Shown in pieces: positions 44,214-53,224 of a stretch of 64,000 nucleotides of DNA; the stretch's first letter is position 1; the number at the start of each line of letters is the position of its first letter. The notes beneath the pieces were generated by a model that saw only the letters and a program-made list of their open reading frames with translations, was not told the origin of the DNA and made no database searches. The translations under genes were made by a program, and so were the position numbers. The stretch comes from JAOPZW01 sp963807305 (GTDB lineage Bacteria; Actinomycetota; Thermoleophilia; Solirubrobacterales; Solirubrobacteraceae): positions 467,213-531,212 of the forward strand of contig CAWEBN010000008.1 of assembly GCA_963807305.1 (NCBI GenBank). Reading direction: 5' to 3'.

Positions 44214-45736
44214 TTCGTGAGCTCCTTCACGGTGGCCGGCACGTCGGAGACCTTGAGGGAGGAGCCGTCGGCCTTGAGGTCCTTGCGCAGCCAGTCGACG
44301 GTCTTCTGCAGCGCCTGCGCCTTCGCGGCGGCCGACGGTTGCGCGAGGTCGAAGCCCTGCGGCGCGGCGTCGGGCACCGTGCGCAGGTCCGGCGGCTGCT
44401 GGGTCTCGCACGGCACGTCGGAGCGCAGCGGCGGGCGGGCGTGGTTCTTGGGCGTCGGGGGGTTGACGCCCTGCAGCGGCTGGCCGGTGAGGAAGAACTT
44501 GTCGGTCCCCATCGGGTAGGCGAACTTCGGCGTGGTGAGCATGACGCGGAACCACTGGCCGTTGGCGTCGCCCGAACGGCTCTCGCCGGCGAGGCCGGGC
44601 AGCGGCTTGGTCGCCTCCTCGTACACGGGGCCGCGGGCGGGGAACGTCTTGTCGTCGATCTTGTCCTTGGTCCAGGGCAGGATCACGTCGTTCTGGCAGC
44701 TCGAGGCCTGCGAGAGCTGGGAGTAGAGCGGCACCGAGCGCTGGTTGAGCGTGGTCAGCGCCGGCACGAGCGGGCGCAGGTCGTGCGACAGCCCGCGCAG
44801 CTCGGGCTTGGACACGAGGCCGCGGGCCTGCCTGACGAAGGGCATGCTCGCGTCGATCGCAGGCCCCGAGGAGCGCACGGCCGGGCGCGCCGCGCGGATC
44901 AGGCCGCGCACGGCGGGGAACGAGCGGTTCAGGGCGCCCAGCGCGGGCATGGCCGCGTTGAGCGTCCGCGGGAGCTCGCCGACGGCGGCCGAGAGCTCCT
45001 GCTCGCGGGCGGCGAAGGCGCCGGCGGTCGTGTCGAAGTCGGTCACGAGCGACTTGAGCTGCTCGCGGTTGCGGTCGATCGCCTCGGCGGTGGCGCCGGC
45101 CTTGTCGATGTAGCGCCCGAGGTCGCCGGGCTGCGTGCCCTGGGCGGCGTCGGCGACGATCGCGCTGTCGCGGTAGGCGGGCTTCCAGTAGGGGATCGAC
45201 GCGTTGTAGCCGCGGGCGCCCTTGCCCTTCAGACCCGAGGACAGCTCGCGCAGCAGCGCCTGGAGGTCCTTGCGCGTCGGCGCCTGCAGGGCGCTGAGGA
45301 CCTGGTCGAGCTGCACCGGCGCGCTCGTCTGGTTGATCGGGAGGCGATCGCCGTCGTGCAGCTGCGGCGCCGAGGGCGAGCCGGGGCTGACGTCGACGAA
45401 GAAGTTGCCCTCGAGGAAGATGCGCGGACGGATCTTCATCGTCGCGTCCCTGTGCAGCGGCAGGCCCTTCTTGTCGATCCGCATGGTCACGAGCGCGGCC
45501 TGCTTGCCGTCCTCGACGTGGCTGATCGCGGTGACCTTGCCGACGTTCACGCCGGCCACGCGGACCGGCGAGCCGTTGCGGACGCCGTTGGCCGACGGGA
45601 AGACGGCCTGCACCGTGTAGTGGTGCTTGAACGGGATCTCCTTGGTGAAGCCGAAGTAGGTCACGACCGCCATCAGCGCGAGCGCGAGCACGCCGGCGGC
45701 GAACGGGGGCAGGCCCTTGCGCCGGCGGCGCCTCAT
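44210..45736 (-). CDS. MCE-family protein 4
   Basis: 508 residues, start ATG 45736 in an ATGA overlap. A basic N-terminus (MRRRRRKGLPP) and membrane helix, MCE domain ~38-118 (FPSANGVRNGSPVRVAGVNV ... RIFLEGNFFVDVSPG), long helical region with regular LSSGLKGKG and LPRTLNAAMPALGALN repeats. C-terminal cysteines occur at SSCQNDVILPW and VPCETQQPPD. The C-terminus ends in a lysine-rich helix. Confidence 0.9.
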   Translation of the reverse strand: MRRRRRKGLPPFAAGVLALALMAVVTYFGFTKEIPFKHHYTVQAVFPSANGVRNGSPVRVAGVNVGKVTAISHVEDGKQAALVTMRIDKKGLPLHRDATMKIRPRIFLEGNFFVDVSPGSPSAPQLHDGDRLPINQTSAPVQLDQVLSALQAPTRKDLQALLRELSSGLKGKGARGYNASIPYWKPAYRDSAIVADAAQGTQPGDLGRYIDKAGATAEAIDRNREQLKSLVTDFDTTAGAFAAREQELSAAVGELPRTLNAAMPALGALNRSFPAVRGLIRAARPAVRSSGPAIDASMPFVRQARGLVSKPELRGLSHDLRPLVPALTTLNQRSVPLYSQLSQASSCQNDVILPWTKDKIDDKTFPARGPVYEEATKPLPGLAGESRSGDANGQWFRVMLTTPKFAYPMGTDKFFLTGQPLQGVNPPTPKNHARPPLRSDVPCETQQPPDLRTVPDAAPQGFDLAQPSAAAKAQALQKTVDWLRKDLKADGSSLKVSDVPATVKELTK

Positions 45737-47322
45737 GGCTGCGGCCTCGCGATGTCGACGCCGTGGCCGCCGGGCCGGTCGGTGAACGTCTCCCCGGCGG
45801 GGACGTGGTCGGGGTTCAGGCCGTGGCCCTTGCCGTCCTTGTCGAACTGCGCGTAGGTCGGCCCGAGGCGCCCGCTGATCGGGAAGCGCTCGGTCACCGC
45901 ACCCTGGTAGGGGTCGCCCTTGACGCTCTTGTCGCGCAGCGGGTTGTAGGCCTGGATGTAGCCGGTCTGGCCGGCGCCGCAGTCGGCGTTGCCCTTCTCG
46001 TCGATGGCCGGCGCGTAGACGTTGTTGTGGACGTACTGGTCGGCCCTGCCCGGCAGCGCGCCCTTGCCGTGGGCGAACTCGTTGGCCCCCGACGAGCCGA
46101 TGCCGTCGGTGCCCGGCGCCTGCGTGGCCATGTTGAGCAGCGCGCGCTGGGAGGACCCGGTGTCGTCGGGGGCCGACAGGTGCTCGGCGGCGAAGGTCCA
46201 GAAGATGTTCCACGAGTTGCAGACCGTGACGTACGGGCCGAGGTAGCGCAGCTGGGGCTGCAGCGTGCCGACGGTGGCCGTGAGGCCGCGCAGGGAGCCG
46301 AGCGTGGTCGGCGCCTTTACGAGGTCCTCGAGGGCGCCGAGCGCGCCCTGCAGGTTGTCGTTGAGGGTCACCGAGCGCCGCTGCACGGGGGTGCCGACGC
46401 GCAGCGCCGAGTTGACCGTCGGCAGCGCCGCGCGCAGCTCGGTCGTCGCGGTGTCGAGGTCGCGCGACAGCGCAGCGGTGTGCTCGAGGAACGGCCGCTG
46501 GACCAGCAGCGATTCGGTGCCGGCGCGCAGCGTCGGCGGGCTCTTGGAGATCGTCGACTTGAGCGCCTGCGGGTCGCGCGAGATCGCGTCGAACGTGTTG
46601 GCCATCGTCGTGAAGAGGTGCGCGTTGGTCTTCGAGACCGGCGCGACGATGCGCGCGGCGTCCCCGAGCTCCTTGAAGAAGGAGGGCAGCTCGGTGCGCG
46701 GCGCGGACAGGTTGGCCATGACCGAGCCGAGGTGGCCGAAGAGCTGCGGCGCGACCTGGATGGTCTGGTTGAGGTCGGCGCCGCGGCCGGCGAGGGCGTC
46801 GCCGAAGCCCTGCAGGTTGCCCTGCGAAGCGCGCCGGGTCGGCGCGTCGAACATGTTGTAGACCTCGTCGATGTCGACCGGCACGGAGGCCTGGGCGGCC
46901 GGCATCGTCGCGCCGTCGGCGAAGACCTGCTTCGAGCGCCCGGTGTCGAGCTCGACGTACTTCAGGCCCAGCGCCGAGCGCGGCCGGATGACGACCTTCG
47001 AGTCCACCGGCACGCCGCCGAGCTTCTTGTCGAGCTTGAGCGTCAGCCGGGCGCCGACCTTGTGGTTGGGCAGCATCACCGGCTGCATGTCGGTGACGAC
47101 GCCCACGCGGAAGCCGCCCGAGCGGACCTCGTTGCCCTTGACGAGGTTGGCGCCGTTGGAGACGAGCACGTCCAGCTGGCGCGTGGGCACGAACGGGAGC
47201 CCGTTGTTGGCGTTGTAGGCCAGGAAGACCGCCACGACGATGACGAGCGTGGTGACGGCCCCGACGAGCACGGGGTTGGCGACGACGGACGCGTTGGATC
47301 GGCGGCGGCGCGGGCGCGTCAT
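45733..47322 (-). CDS. MCE-family protein 3
   Basis: 529 residues, start ATG 47322 overlapping the previous TGA (ATGA). Basic N-terminus, membrane helix (VGAVTTLVIVVAVFLAYNAN), MCE domain ~48-128 (SNGANLVKGNEVRSGGFRVG ... RSALGLKYVELDTG), helical stalk to ~370. The C-terminal globular part has YVTVCNSWNIFWTFAAEHLS and GNADCGAGQTGYIQ. The C-terminal domain is longer than in the other five and rich in Gly/Pro/Asp, probably exposed outside. Confidence 0.9.
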   Translation of the reverse strand: MTRPRRRRSNASVVANPVLVGAVTTLVIVVAVFLAYNANNGLPFVPTRQLDVLVSNGANLVKGNEVRSGGFRVGVVTDMQPVMLPNHKVGARLTLKLDKKLGGVPVDSKVVIRPRSALGLKYVELDTGRSKQVFADGATMPAAQASVPVDIDEVYNMFDAPTRRASQGNLQGFGDALAGRGADLNQTIQVAPQLFGHLGSVMANLSAPRTELPSFFKELGDAARIVAPVSKTNAHLFTTMANTFDAISRDPQALKSTISKSPPTLRAGTESLLVQRPFLEHTAALSRDLDTATTELRAALPTVNSALRVGTPVQRRSVTLNDNLQGALGALEDLVKAPTTLGSLRGLTATVGTLQPQLRYLGPYVTVCNSWNIFWTFAAEHLSAPDDTGSSQRALLNMATQAPGTDGIGSSGANEFAHGKGALPGRADQYVHNNVYAPAIDEKGNADCGAGQTGYIQAYNPLRDKSVKGDPYQGAVTERFPISGRLGPTYAQFDKDGKGHGLNPDHVPAGETFTDRPGGHGVDIARPQP

Positions 47323-48973
47323 GGCTTGAGCAGGTAGTCGAGGAGCTTGGTCTGGGCCTGCGGATCGCCGCTCGTCTTCGCGCCGAGCTTGGGCAGGGGC
47401 GGCAGGGGCGAGGCGCCACCGCGATCATTGCTGCCGGTGCCGCCGACGCCGGGCAGCGGCGGCAGGTTGACGGGCGGCACGCCCGGGACGGTCGGCGTCG
47501 GCACCGTGGGCGTCGAGGGGGTGGGGACGCTGGGCAGCGACGGGGTCGAGGGGACGGCCGGGGTGGCGGGCGCCGCGGGCGCGGGCGTGTCGACCGGCGC
47601 CGGGACGGGGGGAGCGGCAGCGGGTGGCCGTTGGCGCGCTTCTGCGCTCCGCGATCCTTGGCGTCCTGCGCGGCGCGCTTGGTGACGTCGGGGTAGTTCA
47701 GCCCCGGCTGGATGGGCCCGAGGCGCGAGCCGCACTGGGTCTCGAGGTCCGGGTTCTTCTTGAGGGTGTCCTCGCTGGCGTAATCGGCGCACGGCCCGAC
47801 GAAGGCGCCGATCTTGAGGATGTGGTTGTTCTGGTCGAAGATCGACGTCGAGGTCGTCTGGTCGTAGGCGTATTGCAGCAGCGCCTCGAGGCCGGTGTAG
47901 CCCTGGCCGCCGGGGCTGCGCGGGTCCTTCTCGACGGCGTACTTGCGGTCGTCGAGGTGCTGCAGGACGATCGAGAGGTTCTTGCCGAGCTCCGGCGTGC
48001 CGGCGGCGAAGGCGCCGAGCTGCGAGATCACGGGCGGCGCCGCCTTCACGGCGCGATCGCCGCTCTTCGACGCGCTGCCCAGCGACCTGAAGGCGGGCCG
48101 CGAGGCGTCGGCGAACGGGCCGAGCTGGTCGAAGAAGGTCGTCAGCTGCTTGGACGACGCATCGAGGTTGTGCAGCGCCGAGCCCTGGTCGTCGGCCACC
48201 TGCCCGAGCGCCTTCATGGTCGGCTGCAGCTGCTCGAGGAAGCCCGGCAGCTCGTGGAGGCCGGCGGCGATGTCGCCGCGGCGCTCGGCCGAGGCCTGGG
48301 CGGTGTCCTTGGCCTTGCTGACGAAGCGCCCGACGTCCTTGCGGTTGGCGGCCAGGTCGCCCACGACCTCGTCGGCGTTGACGGTCAGGTCGCCGAGGAT
48401 CTTGTTCTGCGCGCCCAGCGTGGCGAGCACCTTGTCGGTCTCGCGCAGGGCCGGGCTGGCGCGGCGGATGGCCGCGTTGAGGTTCTCGGCGTTGCCCGCC
48501 ACGCCGGCGCCCAGCGAGCCGATGATGAGGCTCAGGCGCTCGCGATAGGGGCGGCGCAGGATGTCGTTGACCAGGTCGGGCGCGACGGTCGACGCCGTGC
48601 GCGACACCGGGATCACGGCGCCCGGCTTGAGCTCCTGCTTGGCCGTGCCGGGCTGGCAGTCGACGAAGTACTCGCCGATCAGCGACTGCGGCCGGGACTC
48701 GCAGAAGGCGTCCGAGCGCAGCGAGCCGAACCCGTTCTTGTCGATCTTGAAGCCGATGAGCGCGTGCTTGGTGCGCTTGTCGAGCTTGATGTCGGTGATC
48801 TTGCCGGCGCGAACGCCCGCCACCTTCAGGTCGCCCCCCTGGATGAGGCCGAAGGCGTTGTCGAACTGCACCCAGTACTTGCCCTTGTCGGGGTTCTGAC
48901 CGGCGCCGGTGAGCACGATCCAGCCGACGCCGAGGGCGGCCACGACGAGCAGGGTGAGCAGGACGCGCCTCAT
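47319..48973 (-). CDS. MCE-family protein 2, frameshifted in a G/C homopolymer
   Basis: About 551 residues if repaired. Membrane helix (LLTLLVVAALGVGWIVLTG), MCE domain ~30-110 (NAFGLIQGGDLKVAGVRAGK ... PQSLIGEYFVDCQPG), helical stalk and cysteines at GPCADYASED and LETQCGSR. After KRANGHPLPLPP (~47607) the frame fails. Adding one base to the six-base tract 47607-47612 restores a smooth proline/threonine-rich tail (VPAPVDTPAPAAPATPAVP...) ending at TGA 47319, which overlaps the next start. The tail resembles cell-wall-spanning Pro-rich linkers. Confidence 0.85.
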
Positions 48974-50389
48974 GGTCCGAGCGGTCCTTGCGAGGCGTCG
49001 CAGGGGAAGTCGGCGTTCGGCTTCCAGGTCGCCCCGCGCTCGACCGATCCCGGGCAGCGCCAGCGCTGGTTCAGGGAGGTGGCGTGGTTGAAGGCGTCGC
49101 TCTGCTCCAGGGGGTCGAGCAGCGGCTTGAGCACGCCGTTGACGGGCGCGAAGAGGTTCACGTACGGCGCGGCGCGACTGGCCCCGCCGAGCGCGTCGTA
49201 GAGGCCCGAGTGGCCGAAGTCGTCGAACCAGCCGGTGAGGTCGGGCGCGTACGGCCGCGCCGTCGCCAGCTCCGGCGCGGCCTCCGCGAGCGCCTTCGTC
49301 GAGGCCGGGAAGGCGCCGCCGCGCTGCTTGCCGTCGCGCTTGGTCGGCCCCACGGCCGCGTTGCGCACCGGCACGGAGGACTTCGTGAGCTCGATCAGGT
49401 CGTTGGAGGACCCGGGCGAGCGCACGAGCGCGGAGAGGTCGCGCAGCGTCGGGCGCGCGTCGCGGGCCAGCGGGCGCAGCTCGGCCAGGAAGGGGCGCAG
49501 CTTCTTGGCCACCGGCTTGGACTCGTCGACGAGCGGCTGGAGGTCGTCGAGCGTGGCGCGCAGGTTGACGAAGGTGGTGTCGGCGCGGCGCATGAAGCCG
49601 GGCAGGTCGCCGATCGCGGTCGAGAGCGCCTGCTTCTGGCGGCCGATGGCGCCGGTCGTGGTCGCGAGGTGGTCGACGAGGCCCGCGAGGTCAGCGCGGC
49701 GCGTCGCGAGATCGCCCACCAGCTGCGAGGACTCGCCGATGAAGCGCTTGAGCGCGGGCGTGTCGGAATCGAGCGCCTTGAAGAGCCGGCTGGAGGCCGC
49801 CAGCGACGGGTTGAGGTAGGCCCAGCCGGCGTTGGCCTCCTCGCCCTTGCCGGCGTAGGAGGCGGCGGAGCCGCGGATGAGACCGCTCAGCGCCTTGCGC
49901 GTCTTGGGGTCGAAGGTGTTGAAGAGCTGGTCGAGGTCGACCGCCGTCGTCGTATCGGACTGGTCGATGACGCCGCCGGCCGGGATCGTCTCCTGGTGGT
50001 CGGCCGCCGGGAGCTGGAGGTCGATGTAGCGATTGGCCACGCCGGACAGCGAGGCCTGCCGGATGACCGCCTTGGTGCCACGGCGCAGGGGGCGATAGCC
50101 CGCGTCGGTGATCTTCATGCGCACGTCGGCCTGGCCGTCGGGCGTCAGGTCGATGCTCTGGATCTTGCCGACGGGGACGCCGGCCACCTGCACGAGGTTG
50201 CCCTTGACGAGCTGCGACGCGTTCTGAAAGCGCGCGTCGACGGTGTAGGAGCCGCCTCGGTTGCCGAGCAGGACGGCGCCCACGACCAGCAGCACCGCGA
50301 CGAGGGCGGCGGCGGCGAGGACCCGTGTCAGGGTGTGGGACGCAGGCAAGCGGGACTCCAAAGAAGCGCCGGCCCCCCAACCGGTGCAT
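48970..50389 (-). CDS. MCE-family protein 1 (first gene of the MCE operon), start frameshifted
   Basis: About 472 residues. Membrane helix (VLAAAALVAVLLVVGAVLLG), MCE domain ~45-125 (QNASQLVKGNLVQVAGVPVG ... LSGVANRYIDLQLP), helical stalk, C-terminal cysteines (QRWRCPGSVE, FPCDASQ). In the given sequence the frame can start only at TTG 50361. ATG 50389, however, has the best ribosome site nearby (AAGGAG, 4 nt spacing), and removing one base from the six-base tract 50373-50378 joins it in frame as M-H-R-L-G-A-G-A-S-L-E-S-R-L. I therefore mark the gene from 50389. Stop overlaps the next start (ATGA). Confidence 0.85.
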
Positions 50390-50439
50390 GTCTCTCCTTG
50401 GCAGCCCCCAACGAGGCCCAGAGCCGAAACTTGCGCTTA

Positions 50440-50536
50440 TCAGGCGAGCAGACGGGCCCGCAGGGTCTCGGCGTCGAGCCCGTCGGCGCGCACGAGCTTG
50501 TCGCGCCCCTTCGCCGCGCTCAGCGCCAGACGGCTG
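50440..50536 (-). other. Gap between GGDEF-EAL gene and MCE operon with a coding-like open stretch
   Basis: A minus-strand frame ending at TGA 50440 reads YDSRLALSAAKGRDKLVRAD and on to L-R-A-R-L-L-A. It has coding-like composition but no start codon and is in a different frame from the upstream gene. Could be a gene remnant or a frameshifted C-terminal extension; it also lies in the MCE operon leader. Confidence 0.3.
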
Positions 50537-52948
50537 TCATAGCGCCACGACGGCGGGCTGCGCGTCGGGCTCCTCGTCGGCGAGGAACGACGCGAAGGCA
50601 TCGCCGTGCAGCGGGCCCGAGAACAGGTAGCCCTGCACCGCGTGGCAGCCCAGCTCGCGCAGGCGCTCGAGCTGGACCTCCCCCTCGACGCCCTCGGCCA
50701 CGACCTGGAGGCCCAGCGAGCGGGCGATCTCGACGATGGCGGCGACGATCGCCGTGTCCTCGTCCTCGGCGCCGACGCCCGCGACGAACGAGCGGTCGAT
50801 CTTGATGACGTCCAGCGGGAAGCGCTTCAGGCGGGCCAGCGATGAGTAGCCGGTGCCGAAGTCGTCGATGAGGACACGGACCCCGATCTCGCGCAGGGCC
50901 TCGAGCGTCGAGCGCGGCGAGCCCGACTCCTTGATGAGGATCGACTCGGTGATCTCGAGGCCGAGGCGCTCGGGCGGCAGGTTGGAGGCCTCGAGCGCCG
51001 CGCGGACCTCGTGCAGGAACTCGGGGCGCGCGAGCTGCTGGCCGGACACGTTGACCGCGACCCGAAGCGGGACGTCGGGGTAGCGCTCGGCCCACCCCGC
51101 GACCTCGGCGACGGCACGCTCGAGCACCCAGCGTCCCAAGGGCGCGATGAGTCCCGTCTCCTCGGCCAGCGGGATGAACTCGACCGGGCCGACGACCCCG
51201 CGGGTCGGGTGCTGCCAGCGCACGAGCGCCTCGACGGCGATCGGCCGCAGCGTGGCAGTGTCGAAGATGGGCTGGTAGAGGACGCGGAACTCGTCGCGCT
51301 CCAGCGCGCGGCGCAGATCGGACTCGGTCCGCAGGCGCTCGAAGGCGTCACGGCGCATGGCCTCGTCGAACATCTCGGCGCGCCCGCGGCCGCGCTCCTT
51401 GGCGCGGTACATCGCGGCGTCGGCCTCGCGCAGCATCTTGGCCGGCGCCTGGACCTCGCGCCCGACGGCGATGCCCACGGAGGCCGAGCAGAAGACCTCG
51501 CCGGAGGCGACGGCGAACGGGTGCTCCCAGATCTCCGCGATGCGTTCGGCGATCTCGAACGCCTCCTCGTCGGACTCGACCTCGGCCAGCACGACGAACT
51601 CGTCGCCGCCCAGCCGCGCCACGGTGTCCGAGGAGCGCACGACCTCGGTCAGGCGCGAGCCGACCTCGATGAGCAGCTCGTCGCCGGCCTGGTGGCCGAG
51701 CGAGTCGTTGACCGTCTTGAAGCCGTCGACGTCGAGCAGGAGGACGGCCACGCCGAAGCCGAAGCGCTCGGCGCGCCCGAAGGCGTGCTCGACGCGGTCG
51801 AAGAGCAGCGCGCGGTTGGGCAGGCCCGTGAGCGCGTCGTGCAGCGACTGGTGGCGCATGAACGCCTCCGAGCGCTCGCGGTCGAGCGCCGAGGCCAGCA
51901 GGTCGGCGATCGACTGCAGCCACTGGCCCTCCTCGCCGGAGAAGGCCCCGACCGTGGCCGAGTGCACGCCGATGACGCCGAAGGCGCCCGAGCGCCCCCG
52001 GATGGCCGCGGCGGCGGTGGCGCGGATCCCGCGCTCGCGCAGGCTCGGGACCGTGAAGCGGCGCTCGCTGGCCCACTCCCAGACGATGAGGGGCTCGTCG
52101 CCGGCGAGCACGTGGCCGGCGAAGCGCTGCTCGTCGGCGGGTACCTCGGCGCCGATCTCGAAGCCGACCGCGGCGACGGCCTCCATGTGCGTGCCGTCGG
52201 GCTGCAGCTCGCGGATGGCGCAGTGCTCGACGCGCAGGGTCTCGGTCAGCACGCGCACCGTCTCGTCGAGCAGGAGCGCCCGATCGGTGGCGCGCAGCGC
52301 CAGGCCGGCGAGGCGCGCCATGGCCGCCTCGCGGTGGGCGCGTTCGCGCTCTGAGGCCGCGCGCCGCGCCTCGGCCTCGGCGCGCTCGCTTTCGGAGACG
52401 ATCCGCTCGCGGTCGGAGCGGCCGAGCTCGCGGGTGAGCTGGTAGACGATCGAGGAGACGACGATGATCGTCGCCGTCGGCAGCAGCCATCCACCCAGCT
52501 GGCTTATGTCGAAGCCCCCCTGGGCGAGCGCGACGCGCGAGCCGATGAGCCCGAGGACCGCGAGCACGGTCTGCAGCGCGGCCTGCCGCAGGCCGAAGTA
52601 GACGGCGTACGGGGTGACCCACAAGAAGAGGAAGGCGAAGCCGGTCGTCGTCGAACCGGAGAAGACGGAGCCGGCGACCGCCAGCAGCGTCCCGAGGGCG
52701 ATCATCGCCTTCAGCACCCACAGCGGGGCGAAATCCATGCCGCCGCGGCGCATCCAGATGCCCAGCACCTGGGCCAGGACGCAGATGGCCACGAGCGGCA
52801 GCGGCTGGCCGGTGTCGTGGGGCAGCAGGAGCCAGACCTGCCCGAGCGTCCCCTCGATGAGGAAGAGCATGCCGAGCGACCGCGCGATATGGCGGCGATT
52901 GTGCGTGGGATCCACGGGATCCACGAGTACGCGGGACGGCCCCCCCAT
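50537..52948 (-). CDS. Membrane GAF-GGDEF-EAL cyclic-di-GMP enzyme
   Basis: 803 residues. Five or six membrane helices (~20-170), a charged coiled coil (~175-215), a GAF domain (~215-355), a GGDEF domain with intact RLGGDEFVVL and an inhibitory RxxD (RSSD) five residues before it, then an EAL domain. EAL signatures are all intact: EALVRWQHPTRG, NVSGQQLARP, LGLEITES, IDDFGTGYSSL, VIKIDRSF and VVAEGVEGE. Both synthesis and hydrolysis of c-di-GMP are chemically possible. It reads toward the MCE operon 147 nt downstream, so read-through or shared control is possible. The PilZ protein at 59.9 kb is a candidate receptor. Confidence 0.95.
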   Translation of the reverse strand: MGGPSRVLVDPVDPTHNRRHIARSLGMLFLIEGTLGQVWLLLPHDTGQPLPLVAICVLAQVLGIWMRRGGMDFAPLWVLKAMIALGTLLAVAGSVFSGSTTTGFAFLFLWVTPYAVYFGLRQAALQTVLAVLGLIGSRVALAQGGFDISQLGGWLLPTATIIVVSSIVYQLTRELGRSDRERIVSESERAEAEARRAASERERAHREAAMARLAGLALRATDRALLLDETVRVLTETLRVEHCAIRELQPDGTHMEAVAAVGFEIGAEVPADEQRFAGHVLAGDEPLIVWEWASERRFTVPSLRERGIRATAAAAIRGRSGAFGVIGVHSATVGAFSGEEGQWLQSIADLLASALDRERSEAFMRHQSLHDALTGLPNRALLFDRVEHAFGRAERFGFGVAVLLLDVDGFKTVNDSLGHQAGDELLIEVGSRLTEVVRSSDTVARLGGDEFVVLAEVESDEEAFEIAERIAEIWEHPFAVASGEVFCSASVGIAVGREVQAPAKMLREADAAMYRAKERGRGRAEMFDEAMRRDAFERLRTESDLRRALERDEFRVLYQPIFDTATLRPIAVEALVRWQHPTRGVVGPVEFIPLAEETGLIAPLGRWVLERAVAEVAGWAERYPDVPLRVAVNVSGQQLARPEFLHEVRAALEASNLPPERLGLEITESILIKESGSPRSTLEALREIGVRVLIDDFGTGYSSLARLKRFPLDVIKIDRSFVAGVGAEDEDTAIVAAIVEIARSLGLQVVAEGVEGEVQLERLRELGCHAVQGYLFSGPLHGDAFASFLADEEPDAQPAVVAL

Positions 52949-53013
52949 GTCCTAGGACTGCTCATCGGGAGTTCGGGCGCCGAACTTGAGCCGGAACGTA
53001 CGATCCGACCTAC

Positions 53014-53097
53014 GCCCGGGTAGCCCAACTGGTAGAGGCCGCGACCTTAAAAGTCGCTGCTCGCGAGAGCGTGCGGGTTCGAATCCCGCCCCGGGCA
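53014..53097 (+). tRNA. tRNA-Leu (anticodon TAA)
   Basis: 84 nt class II tRNA: acceptor GCCCGGG / CCCGGGC, anticodon loop CTTAAAA in a 5 bp stem, long variable arm (TGCTCGCGAGAGCGT), T-loop TTCGAATCC. The discriminator A is at 53097 and CCA is not encoded. Confidence 0.93.
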
Positions 53098-53224
53098 TCG
53101 CCGATGAGGGCTTCGTGAGAGTCCTCGCCCGGTGTGCGCGTGCCGGCACATCCGGGGCTACCCTGTGCAACGCAACCTTCAGGGGCCCGCCTGTGTTCTC
53201 AGCACGCGAGCCCCTTCTTCACGC

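Noticed and set aside
47440..47600. Pro/Thr/Val repeats considered as a tandem DNA repeat array
   Set aside because: They are the degenerate codons of the Pro-rich MCE protein tail; the DNA repeats are irregular and in coding frame.
44210..48973. Single 1587-codon frame covering MCE genes 2 to 4
   Set aside because: Its middle third is Arg-rich shadow of MCE gene 3; the two ends are separate MCE genes joined only because the frameshift lets the frame run on.
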